From positions 1 through 64,000 of the forward strand of contig CAVSVP010000032.1 in NCBI GenBank assembly GCA_963731125.1: a stretch of 64,000 bases of DNA, read 5' to 3'. The position numbers and the translations under genes are program-made. The stretch comes from CAVSVP01 sp963731125 (GTDB lineage: Bacteria > Pseudomonadota > Gammaproteobacteria > Competibacterales > Competibacteraceae). This document shows, one piece after another, positions 19,191-27,572 of the stretch. Under the pieces are notes generated by a model. That model was given only the letters and a program-made list of their open reading frames with translations, was not told the origin of the DNA and did not search any database. The first letter of the stretch is position 1. The number at the start of each line of letters is the position of its first letter.

Positions 19191-20036
19191 CTACGACTGT
19201 TGTTCTATCATCTGTTCTAGAAGCCTGAGGAAATCGGCTTCATGGGTTACCTTACCGAGCTGATCCGTCGTGACAGTGTAGCCGTATTGCTGGGCAATCG
19301 CCTCATAGCGAGGGATACGTGAATAGAACAGCTTGGGAAACATCCAGCGCACAAAGGCGTTTGGATCAATCATGGCACAGTAGGGCACTTGGTTCTCCTG
19401 CAGGTAAATTGCCAGATGCTCGTCCAGGAAGGCTTCCCGGTAGTAGAGCGGTTTCAGTTGCTTCTCGGCCCGTCGCATCAGTTCCTGCTCGTCCTTTGTC
19501 GTTGCCTTGATATAGAGAATCAGCGTATGTTTGGCCAGCAGGGGCATCACCTCCCCATCGTCTAACTCACAAATACTGCCGCCGGCATCGTTGACGAAGT
19601 GCTGATAGCCGTAAATTTCACGGGCCTTGCGGATAAACTCCGGCACATCCTTCATGGCGGCTATTTCCCCCTGTCTATGGAGTTCCTGGCGGCGTTTAAA
19701 TTCCCGAAACGACAGTCCGTTTTGTTCGGGATTCCCCAGTTTGCCGAGAAAACACGAAACCGGTTTAAGATTGTCTACGGTGATATTATTACGCAGGTAA
19801 ATGGAATCAGAGCGCAGTAGTTCCCGGAGAAAGGGGATTTGCATAGCCTGCTGTTTGATGTTATCAAGAATCGCTTCGTCGAGGTAACGGGTTCCGATGC
19901 GATAGTCGCCACAATAGTGAAACCAGTTCTCCCGGCGTAGTAGTTTAGCCAGACGCGTTTTGCCAACGCCAGACATACCGAGCAAAGTGATGGATTTTTG
20001 GTTCCAGGCTCTAAACGTGTCAGCGCTTAACTTCAC
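19191..20036 (-). CDS. P-loop ATPase/kinase-like protein of unknown role
   Basis: About 281 residues. The Walker A is LLGMSGVGKTRLAKLL near the N-terminus, followed by YCGDYRIGTRYLDEAI, an unusual conserved-looking block. NDAGGSICEL precedes a second half with TLILYIKATTKDEQELMRRAE. It resembles small kinase-like ATPases of gammaproteobacteria with no assigned substrate. The frame also starts at a GTG at 20045, but GGAG lies next to that codon; the GTG at 20036 has better spacing. It sits between a 2-phosphoglycerate-kinase-like gene and metA, with short gaps, so it is probably in one operon. Confidence 0.8.
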   Translation of the reverse strand: MKLSADTFRAWNQKSITLLGMSGVGKTRLAKLLRRENWFHYCGDYRIGTRYLDEAILDNIKQQAMQIPFLRELLRSDSIYLRNNITVDNLKPVSCFLGKLGNPEQNGLSFREFKRRQELHRQGEIAAMKDVPEFIRKAREIYGYQHFVNDAGGSICELDDGEVMPLLAKHTLILYIKATTKDEQELMRRAEKQLKPLYYREAFLDEHLAIYLQENQVPYCAMIDPNAFVRWMFPKLFYSRIPRYEAIAQQYGYTVTTDQLGKVTHEADFLRLLEQMIEQQS

Positions 20037-20066
20037 AGTGATCACTCCAAGATCTCTAGATCAGTT

Positions 20067-21305
20067 TCAATCGGATTTCACCGCCAGAAAACTCTTACCG
20101 GGATAGCTGGAAAAGACCCGGGCTAATGCATCGATAATGACAGTCATTGTCTGGCGAATGGTAGTTTCCGGCTCATCGTTGGAAATGATGGGAACTTTCC
20201 AACGTTCCGCTTCGGCAAGCAGAAAGGTTTGCAATTGCCAAATAGCGTCAAAGTTTTCTCGATAGCGCTCGGCACGCCGATCGGGAGCCTGTTCTCCCCG
20301 AGCATTAAAGCGTTCCTGCAAAGCCGCCGGTTTGAGCACGGCGAGCATTATCGGAATCATAATAGCGTCGGTGGTCTGAGGTAATTTCTCCACCAGTGAA
20401 GGATGGATATGAATGCCTTCCAAAATAAAGGAGACTCGTTCCCGGAAAGCGCGGTTCAGCACGGCCTCACAACCCAAGGAGACTACGTCGGCCTGGGCCA
20501 GATAGCCGTCGGTGACGACCTGATCCGACGGGTTGCGCCGGTGCCCATAAGCCGGGAGCAATTCCCAGGCCTTAAAAGTGGAGGTATGTAACGCTGGCAC
20601 CACGCGCCGGGGAAGCATCATCCGCATCACCTCCCGCAGCATATCGGTGGATTGGGTTCGCACAATGCCCAGTCGGATGGCCACTTCTGTCGCCACCGTG
20701 CTCTTGCCGGATCCGGTAGCGCCCATGATCAGCAGTATCAACGGGCGGTCGCTGCGCAGAAAATCAACCCACGTCCCATAACGCCGGGCCACCGCTTCGC
20801 CGAAATCTTCCTGTAGATAACGATGCGTTAGCCGGGCCAGGTGATTGGAGGCAACGGCCGTTGCGCCTTCGCGGCGCAGCTGTTCGTAGAGTTTGGCCGT
20901 GACGGTGGTGGCTTCCTCCATGGTCAGTCCGCAGGATTCCAGATAGTGGCGATGCCGGCCTCGGGAAAAGGGACTGACGCGCCCTTTTCCATCACGCACC
21001 TGGACCATGGTTTGCATACGGGCCGGATACTGATAGCGCTGCGCCGTCTCTTTGCCGTATTCCCGCTCAAGGTGGGCGGCTACTTTGGCCTGCAGTGCGC
21101 TGCTGGTAATGTTTGCGACAGTCTGCAGTTCTTGGCGCAGCGTGGTGGCTGATCGATATGCGTCGGCAAAGGCTAAGCCGGCGTCCTCCTGCAGGGAGCG
21201 CGTAAGAATCTCACGGAGAAACGGTAACTGGGGAGGGCTTTGCGTTTTCGCGTCTGGGGCAGACGGTCGTTGTTCAGCGGGGTAGATTACCAGAGTCTTT
21301 CCCAT
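20067..21305 (-). CDS. 2-phosphoglycerate kinase-like protein with ATP-cone region
   Basis: 412 residues from the ATG at 21305 (MGKTLVIYPAEQ); an upstream ATG at 21338 adds 11 residues. The N-terminal half resembles an ATP-cone-like regulatory region (FLREILTRSLQEDAGL; LAHLEREYG-like repeats). The C-terminal half is a P-loop kinase (LIMGATGSGKSTVATEVA, STDMLREVMR, FILEGIHIHP). This layout matches the archaeal 2-phosphoglycerate kinases that make precursors of cyclic 2,3-diphosphoglycerate, a family also found in some bacteria. The substrate here is inferred only. First gene of the run leading to metA. Confidence 0.8.
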   Translation of the reverse strand: MGKTLVIYPAEQRPSAPDAKTQSPPQLPFLREILTRSLQEDAGLAFADAYRSATTLRQELQTVANITSSALQAKVAAHLEREYGKETAQRYQYPARMQTMVQVRDGKGRVSPFSRGRHRHYLESCGLTMEEATTVTAKLYEQLRREGATAVASNHLARLTHRYLQEDFGEAVARRYGTWVDFLRSDRPLILLIMGATGSGKSTVATEVAIRLGIVRTQSTDMLREVMRMMLPRRVVPALHTSTFKAWELLPAYGHRRNPSDQVVTDGYLAQADVVSLGCEAVLNRAFRERVSFILEGIHIHPSLVEKLPQTTDAIMIPIMLAVLKPAALQERFNARGEQAPDRRAERYRENFDAIWQLQTFLLAEAERWKVPIISNDEPETTIRQTMTVIIDALARVFSSYPGKSFLAVKSD

Positions 21306-21390
21306 GGTCTGCTCATTAAAATTGCGCCACAATGTCATCCGTTACTTTAGCAGAAACCACGTCGTTTAGCTTATGCTATGGGGGTGTGAC

Positions 21391-22590
21391 CTAGGGCAAT
21401 CGCGCTATATAGCCCTTGACAGAGGATGCAGGTAATGTTAGGAGGCATCCTGACGTTGAGGAGATAACCGATGCTGCCTGATCCCCGCCCCTATTTTGCC
21501 GAGCTGCCTGACCCCGCCGGGAAACCCGAAACAAGCTACACAAATTGACTGACATTCTCATGATTGTGTTTTGTGCCGTGCTCAGTGGGATTGAAGACTG
21601 GGTGGGAATGGAAGAATTTGGGAAGCAAAAAGAGGACTGGTTGCGAGAGTTCTTGGAACTGCCGAATGGCATTCCGTCCCATGATACGCTCAGTGACGTA
21701 TTGGGGCGCCTGGCACCGGGGGCGTTTACGGAGGCGTTGTTGCGGTGGGTGGAGGTTGCTATACCGAGTTTAGCGGGGGAACCGGTGTGTCTGGATGGTA
21801 AGCGCCTGCGGGGTAGCCGGGTGGGGGATCAAGCCGTTCACCTGGTGAGTGCCTACGCGGCGAAAGCCCGCCTAGTCCTCACGCCGCAGGCGGTGGCAGA
21901 CAAAACCAATGAAATCACGGCGATGCCAGAGCTACTGTCACTGCTGGACGTGCGAGGCGCGGGGGTCACGATCGATGCGATGGGCTGTCAGAAAGCCATT
22001 GCCCGGGAGGTGGTCGACGCTGGCGCGGATTACATCCTGGCCCTGAAAGATAACCACCCGAGTCTGCATGACGACGTGCGCTTATGGTTGGATACGGAAA
22101 TTACTCAGGACCGATTACCCCAGCAGGAGACGGTAGACAAAGACCATGGTCGAATTGAAATCCGCCGCTACGCCCTGAGTGACGAGATTGCCTGGCTGGA
22201 GCAACCACCCGAGTGGGCCGGACTGCAAGCGGTCGGTCGACTCGAAGCGACTCGGATCATCGGCGATACAACGACGACCGAACACCGCTATTACCTATGC
22301 TCACTGACCGATCCGGCGTGCTTTGCCGACGCCGTGCGCCGCCACTGGGATACCGAGAATGGCCAGCATTGGGTACTGGACGTGCAGTTCGGCGAAGATG
22401 CCAACCGGGCACACCAACCTCACTCGGCTGAAAACCTCGCTCTGATCCGGCGGATGGCGCTCAATGTGATACGCCACAACGGCTCCTCCCAGGATAGCCT
22501 GCGACGTCGTAAGCTGCGCGCTTCACTGAACGACGAGTACCGTAACCAACTCATCTTCGGGCCGAAACTCACATAGCGCGATTGCCCTAG
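21391..22590 (+). mobile_element. ISAs1-family insertion sequence, exactly 1200 bp
   Basis: The 18-bp inverted ends (CTAGGGCAATCGCGCTAT and its complement at 22573-22590) are perfect. A 9-bp target duplication GGGTGTGAC is present at 21382-21390 and 22591-22599. This clean insertion lies just upstream of the 2-phosphoglycerate-kinase-like operon and may separate it from its promoter. Confidence 0.93.
21471..22576 (+). pseudogene. ISAs1-family transposase, frameshift near the start
   Basis: The long frame (from a TTG at 21545) carries the family's core: CAVLSGIEDWVGMEEFG, CLDGKRLRGSR with the first Asp, TIDAMGCQKAIAREVVDAG with the second, and a tail VLDVQFGEDANRAHQPHSAENLALIRRMALN. The expected first 25 residues (ATG at 21471, MLPDPRPYFAELPDP) are in another frame and meet a TGA at 21546. 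A one-base shift in the GGGAAACCCGAAAC stretch is the likely cause. If translation restarts at 21545 a nearly complete protein could still be made. Confidence 0.8.
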
Positions 22591-22599
22591 GGGTGTGAC

Positions 22600-22768
22600 C
22601 CGCCGTCCGCTGCCGATGAGTATCAGAGGGCCTGGGCAGCTCGTTCCAGGGGACGCCGTAAATGCCTCCCTGCAGGCTTGACAACGGCATCCCTGCCGCG
22701 CGCTCGACGGATGAGTCCCTCGAAACCGGAGTAAGACTCTGGCAGGGCAGGCAAAATCAATTCACCGG
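22600..22768. other. Non-coding stretch downstream of a small gene
   Basis: Between the IS copy and the stop of the 63-residue gene. A minus-strand frame (22623-22850) is open here but overlaps the small gene out of frame and shows no recognisable domain, so it is not called. Confidence 0.4.
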
Positions 22769-22960
22769 TTAAGATGTCCGCTGCGCATCGAGTCTTGAGG
22801 ACAGCCTGTGGTATGCTGCAGACAGGCGTTTCTTTTTGCGGCTCACCCAAGCGGTCATAAACTCATGACGGTATTGACGCGCTTTTTCAATATAGTGCTG
22901 TACCTCTTCGGGACGAATTCGGCTTTTGCCGGGAGTTTTTGAAATGATAACGTTGGTCAT
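22769..22960 (-). CDS. Small basic hypothetical protein, 63 residues
   Basis: Starts MTNVIISKTPGKSRIRPEEV and is rich in Lys, Arg and His (IEKARQYRHEFMTAW, SRKKKRLSAAYHRLSSR), predicted helical, with no signal peptide or Cys motif. The ATG at 22960 is preceded by AAGAGGC at good spacing, the main support for a real gene. Divergent from the LysR gene, with an AT-rich 140-bp spacer that could hold a shared control region. Family not recognised. Confidence 0.55.
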   Translation of the reverse strand: MTNVIISKTPGKSRIRPEEVQHYIEKARQYRHEFMTAWVSRKKKRLSAAYHRLSSRLDAQRTS

Positions 22961-23105
22961 GGTGAGCCTCTTGATAGCGAGTTAACAAAATAGTAAAAAT
23001 TAACTTACTGCAACGCTTGGTAATGTAAGTGTTTAAAAATAAAAAGACAAACGAGGCTTTCTTATCTTATAGTTTAGAAAAACTAATTTGAACTAACGTA
23101 ACGTG

Positions 23106-24212
23106 ATGCCACCCTCTTTGCCACCTCTTAACGCCCTGCGGGCCTTTGAATCCGCGGCCCGCTGCTTGAGCTTTAAACAGGCTGCTGAAGAATTGCATGT
23201 TACGCCGGCTGCAGTCAGCCAGCAGATTAAGGCCCTCGAGCATTATTTGGGACTGCCATTGTTCCGGCGCGCCAATCGGGTATTACAACTAACGCCTGCG
23301 GCTCAGGCCGGTTTACCTAAAGTTCAGGAAGGTTTTGCCTGTCTGGCGGAGGCAATGGAACAGTTCCGGGCACGGGCTAAATCGCCTATGCTGACGATCA
23401 GCGTGGCGCCCTCGTTGGCCGCCAAATGGCTGGTGCCGCGGCTACATCGCTTTGCCGCGGTTCACCCGGATATCGATATGCGAATTTCCGCCAGCATGGC
23501 CCTGGTAGATGGGCGTAGCCGGGCAGCACTGGCGGATTTCCGCCGCGATGGTATCGATCTGGCGATTCGCTTTGGCAGAGGAAAATACCCGGGTTTTCAG
23601 GTGGATAAACTGTTTTCGGTAGCGATTGTGCCCATGTGCAGCCCGCGTTTGCTGGAGGGAGAATACCCCTTACGCGAGCCCGAGGATCTGCGCCACCATG
23701 TGCTGTTACATGATGATACCCTTTCTCTGGACGACAGAAGGCCCGATTGGGGTATGTGGCTTAAGGCGGCCGGTGTGCGGCAGCAGGTCGATGCCAACCG
23801 TGGCCAACACTTTAGTCATACGGCGCTGGCCTAGGGTGTCTAAAAACGCCATTTTTGGGCCAAACTCGTTGCCCGATTTTTGGACTCAGAGATTATCACT
23901 CATATACCGATTAGCACTGGGTTTGGGACCAATCAGTGAGGTCCAAAAAGTGGTCAAGGCAAATTGGCCGACTTGGACGCCCTAGCGCTGGCCCTGAATG
24001 CTGCACTAGAAGGGCAGGGCGTTGTGCTGAGTATCAAGACGCTGGCTGCCGCCGATTTGGCCGCGGGACAACTGATCATTCCCTTTGCTTTGTGTATCCC
24101 CCTGGATTTTGCCTATTATCTGGTTTGCCCCGAAACGATCGCCGAGCAGCCGATGATCTCTGCGTTTCGGACCTGGTTACTGGGGGAAGCACGGGCTGGA
24201 ATGGCAAACTGA
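23106..24212 (+). pseudogene. LysR-family (GcvA-like) regulator interrupted by a 153-bp element
   Basis: Winged HTH (ALRAFESAARCLSFKQAAEEL, TPAAVSQQIKALEHYLG) and LysR substrate domain (ISVAPSLAAKWLVPRLHRF, GIDLAIRFGRGKYPGF) run to HFSHTALA, where a stop appears. The protein resumes at 23994 (LNAALEGQGVVLSIKTLAAADL) to a normal GcvA-type end. Deleting the 153-bp insert and one 9-bp duplication rejoins the frame exactly, giving about 315 residues. The start at 23106 (ATG) is preferred over a GTG at 23103. Loss is probably recent, since no other lesion is seen. Confidence 0.9.
23832..23984. mobile_element. 153-bp MITE-like insert with 9-bp duplication
   Basis: Bounded by TAGGGTGTC at the left and GACGCCCTA at the right (inverted, one mismatch) and flanked by GCGCTGGCC at 23823-23831 and 23985-23993. 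It contains no ORF. Inner segments with TTTTTGG and CCAAAAA may pair imperfectly. It disrupts the LysR gene. No second copy is visible in this window. Confidence 0.8.
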
Positions 24213-24340
24213 TTGGCTGACTTTGTGACAATATGCGGTTTTTCCCATGCTAGGAGCGGGTTTGCAAACCTCGTAGCGGTTTTATAATGACCCCCACCGG
24301 GACCGGTTCCAGCGGTGGCAAGACTTCGGAATCTTTCATC

Positions 24341-25885
24341 ATGAGCAAACGGCAAAGAGGGGCGTTGATTAGCGCCTGCGTGATTATGACATTGGGTGGG
24401 CTGGCAACCGGTGCGAACGTCTGGGCTTTGGATTTGACCCTCAATGAGGTAGTGTCTGGCGTTTCGCAAGTCACCCATATCACCCATGCCGGGGATGGTA
24501 GCAACCGGCTGTTTGTCGTGCGCCAGGCGGGCACCATTGAACTTGTGAAGCAGGATACTCTGGGTGAGACGCCTTTTCTTGATATCGGCGACCGCATCAG
24601 TGCAGGTGGCGAGCGGGGACTCCTTAGCGTGGCGTTCCCCCCGAATTTTTCCCAGACACGGCATTTTTATGTGTACTACACCGATCCCCGGGGCAATTCG
24701 GTGATTAGCCGCTTTCGTGTCGGCGGCAACCCGGATCGAGCGGATGCCGGCAGTGAGGAGGTCATTCTCACCTTTTCCCAACCGTTTGCCAACCACAACG
24801 GCGGGCAACTGGCCTTCGGTCCCGATGGCTATCTGTACGTTGCCTCCGGCGATGGCGGTTCTGCCGGCGATCCGCAGGACAATGCCCAAGATCTTGCCAC
24901 TTTGCTGGGTAAGCTGCTGCGGATTGACGTCGAGTCCGGCACTGGATCCTATCGGGTTCCGCCAAGCAATCCCTTTGTGAACCAAGGGAACGCCCGCGCC
25001 GAGATCTGGGCATACGGCCTGCGCAATCCCTGGCGTTTTTCCTTCGACCGCCGTAGCGGAGATCTGTATATTGCCGATGTCGGTCAAAGTGGCCGGGAAG
25101 AGATCAATTTCGCCCCTGTCGGTGATTCCGGCGGCCAAAACTACGGCTGGAACAGAATGGAAGGATCAACTTGCTTTGGCGATGATAATTGCGATAAGAG
25201 CGGCTTTACGTTGCCGGTGGCGGAATACGATCATGACTTAGGTTGTTCCATTACCGGTGGTTATGTCTATCGGGGAAGCTTATATCCCGCCATGGCCGGA
25301 ACGTATTTTTATGGTGATTTCTGCTCCGGGCGTATCTGGGGGTTGACGCATAGCGGCGGGGGCTGGAAAACCCGAGAACTGGCCCAGACAGACTTTGCCA
25401 TCAGTACCTTCGGCGAGGATGAGGCAGGCAATCTATACATGGCGGATTTCGGCGGGGGGATTTATCGGCTGAGCGACGGCGGCCCACAACCGCTAAAGCC
25501 GGCTATTACGGCCGCCTTTAGCGGTTCTTGGTACAATCCGGACGAGGATGGTCAGGGTTTTCTCCTGGAGGTGTTGCCTGACCAGCGTCTGGCAGCCTAC
25601 TGGTTTACCTATGATTTGGCTGATGGGCAGCAGCTATGGATTGTGGGGCAAGGTTCTATTTTGGGTGATTCCGCCGTTGTGGATGCGATCGTCACTCGCG
25701 GAGGAATATTCGGGCCGCTTTTTGATCCTGCGGCGGTGGAGAGGCTGCCCTGGGGGACCTTGACCCTGAGTTTCGAGAACTGCTCCCAAGGCAGCGTGGC
25801 ATACGCCGCCGGCAATGGCTTTGGCAGCGGCAGGGTGCAGATCGAGCGGCTGACCACGCCGGCCGGTCTGGAGTGCCGCCAATAG
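24341..25885 (+). CDS. PQQ-dependent sugar dehydrogenase-like beta-propeller, secreted
   Basis: 514 residues from the ATG at 24341, with a signal peptide (ALISACVIMTLGGLATGANVWA). A GSDH/sorbosone-type propeller follows: VTHITHAGDGSNRLFVVRQAG, GERGLLSVAFPPNF, NHNGGQLAFGPDGYLYVASGDGG, WAYGLRNPWRFSFD, YIADVGQSGREEIN, NYGWNRMEG. Members oxidise sugars with PQQ; others of this fold act on different substrates. A separate C-terminal domain of about 120 residues (GSWYNPDEDGQGFLLEVL onward) is attached. The frame opens 54 bp upstream at 24287, but that extension has no signal-like start. No PQQ synthesis gene is in view. Confidence 0.88.
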   Translation: MSKRQRGALISACVIMTLGGLATGANVWALDLTLNEVVSGVSQVTHITHAGDGSNRLFVVRQAGTIELVKQDTLGETPFLDIGDRISAGGERGLLSVAFPPNFSQTRHFYVYYTDPRGNSVISRFRVGGNPDRADAGSEEVILTFSQPFANHNGGQLAFGPDGYLYVASGDGGSAGDPQDNAQDLATLLGKLLRIDVESGTGSYRVPPSNPFVNQGNARAEIWAYGLRNPWRFSFDRRSGDLYIADVGQSGREEINFAPVGDSGGQNYGWNRMEGSTCFGDDNCDKSGFTLPVAEYDHDLGCSITGGYVYRGSLYPAMAGTYFYGDFCSGRIWGLTHSGGGWKTRELAQTDFAISTFGEDEAGNLYMADFGGGIYRLSDGGPQPLKPAITAAFSGSWYNPDEDGQGFLLEVLPDQRLAAYWFTYDLADGQQLWIVGQGSILGDSAVVDAIVTRGGIFGPLFDPAAVERLPWGTLTLSFENCSQGSVAYAAGNGFGSGRVQIERLTTPAGLECRQ

Positions 25886-26323
25886 CTATTTTTTGTGACG
25901 GTTGATTTCTGCTCTATTGATCAGCTTTTCTGAACAATAACATCAATATTATTTGTTTTACGAATACATAAATTCTCATCATCATTATCATTCCCTTAGC
26001 CATTAGCCAAAACGAGCCAACAGCGGTAACCCACCGATGGTTCGGAGCCCATCAGGTAAACTCGGTATCGGCAGTGTTTGCTGGCGCTGCAGTGGCATTG
26101 AAACAAAAGAAACAAAAATCCGGTAGTTAGCCATCAAACCGAAGCAATGCCGCAGCAAGCTGTTGCTTATTCGGGGTTGCCGGGTTGCCCGGTAAGGTTT
26201 GCGGTAGATTCGCCATGATCATGTGTGGATGGCGGATGGGTGTTCACCTGAGTGAGGCACGAAACGGCCTGTCGATCCGGCAGAAACCCCAGTGATTCCA
26301 TGCTGGAACAGGAGGAGTAATAG
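25886..26323. other. Intergenic region ahead of a DMT exporter gene
   Basis: 438 bp without a supported ORF. The first part (25920-26000) is AT-rich; the rest is unremarkable. A GGAGGAG Shine-Dalgarno sits at 26311-26317 before the exporter start. I see no intrinsic terminator with a T tract and recognise no riboswitch. Confidence 0.45.
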
Positions 26324-27301
26324 ATGAGAAGCCTAAGAGGAGAGTTAGCATTCCTTCAGAAAGGGGTTATGTCTAAGAATTTTGTCAAGATCTATCGACC
26401 GGAAGGTGTCAAGGTTACCCACTGGCTAAAGCCGGCCGGGTGGCTTTCCCTAATGCCGGCCTTATTTGTGCTGCTGTGGAGCACCGGGTTTATCGGCGCC
26501 AAACTGGGTCTGGGTTATGCCGAACCCTTTACCTTTTTGGGCGCCCGGATGGTCATCGCGACCGGCCTATTATTCTGTATTGTCCTGCTGACCCGCGCGC
26601 CTTGGCCCCAGGATTGGCGTACGGTGGGGCATATCGCCGTTGCCGGTCTGCTGGTGCATGCCGTTTATCTCGGGGGAGTATTCAGTGCCATTAACGTGGG
26701 ATTACCGGCCGGGATCACGGCCTTGCTCGTCGGCACTCAACCGTTATTGACCGCCGCTTTGGCCGGTGCTTTGCTGGGCGAACACGTGACGCGGCGGCAA
26801 TGGCTGGGGTTGGGGCTGGGACTGCTAGGTATTGCCTGCGTCGTCGGGGGTAAATTCCAGAGTGGAGTAACGACGGTTCTGGGTGTTGGTTGTGCGCTGC
26901 TGGCGCTTTTGGGAATCACCCTCGGAACCTTATATCAGAAGCGTTTCTGCTCCGCGATGGATCTGCGTTCCGGAGGCGTCATTCAATATGCCGCTACGGG
27001 TTTGGCTTTTCTGGGCTTGGCTTTAGTGCTGGAATCTAGGCAAATTCACTGGAGCGGTGAGTTTATCTTTGCCATGAGTTGGTTGGTGCTGGTGCTGTCG
27101 GTAGGCGCCGTCGGATTGTTGTATACGCTGATTCGCTGCGGTGCGGCAGCGCGGGTCGCCAGTCTGTTTTATCTCACTCCACCGGTGACCGGGGTGCTGG
27201 CTTATTTGCTGTTCGATGAAGCCCTGGGAGTGATGGCGTTAGTGGGTATGGTCGTGGTAGCGGGCGGGATGGTCTTGGTGCATATGCCCGTGCGACGGTA
27301 G
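26324..27301 (+). CDS. DMT-superfamily (EamA) transporter
   Basis: 325-residue inner-membrane protein with about ten hydrophobic segments in two EamA halves. The first begins PALFVLLWSTGFIGAKLGLGYAEP, with TFLGARMVIATGLLF; the second contains ALLALLGITLGTLYQKR and ends with ASLFYLTPPVTGVLAYLLFDE. This fold exports small metabolites such as amino acids or drugs; no substrate can be read from sequence. About 37 extra N-terminal residues precede the first helix. The ATG has a strong GGAGGAG upstream; an internal ATG at 26369 is possible. Confidence 0.9.
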   Translation: MRSLRGELAFLQKGVMSKNFVKIYRPEGVKVTHWLKPAGWLSLMPALFVLLWSTGFIGAKLGLGYAEPFTFLGARMVIATGLLFCIVLLTRAPWPQDWRTVGHIAVAGLLVHAVYLGGVFSAINVGLPAGITALLVGTQPLLTAALAGALLGEHVTRRQWLGLGLGLLGIACVVGGKFQSGVTTVLGVGCALLALLGITLGTLYQKRFCSAMDLRSGGVIQYAATGLAFLGLALVLESRQIHWSGEFIFAMSWLVLVLSVGAVGLLYTLIRCGAAARVASLFYLTPPVTGVLAYLLFDEALGVMALVGMVVVAGGMVLVHMPVRR

Positions 27302-27572
27302 CGGTTGGTGACCAAGCCAGGGTCCGCTCGTTTCTAGCATATTAAGTCTTGTGGCGTTGCGTGTTCGCCGGCTGTAAAGGGAACGGCAGTCGGGGGGGGC
27401 AGTGTATCCAGAAAACAGGCTACGTCCATTTCCGCCCCCGACTAGTGTAAAACGGCCCGGGCTGCCTGTTCGCGGGTATAGAAACGATTCTGACGGACAA
27501 ACCCGGCGATCACTGAACTCTTGATGGTAAGCACTCTGCCGGTTGTGTCTCGTTCTGTAATCCACTCGTCAG

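Noticed and set aside
22623..22850. 75-residue minus-strand ORF overlapping the small basic gene
   Set aside because: It overlaps out of frame with a gene that has an SD, and no homology or motif is visible.
24116..25138. 340-residue minus-strand ORF opposite the PQQ-type dehydrogenase
   Set aside because: The plus-strand protein has a full propeller pattern and signal peptide; the antisense frame shows no family features.
25886..26323. Riboswitch upstream of the DMT transporter
   Set aside because: No recognised aptamer core could be matched by eye, and the region lacks a clear expression platform.
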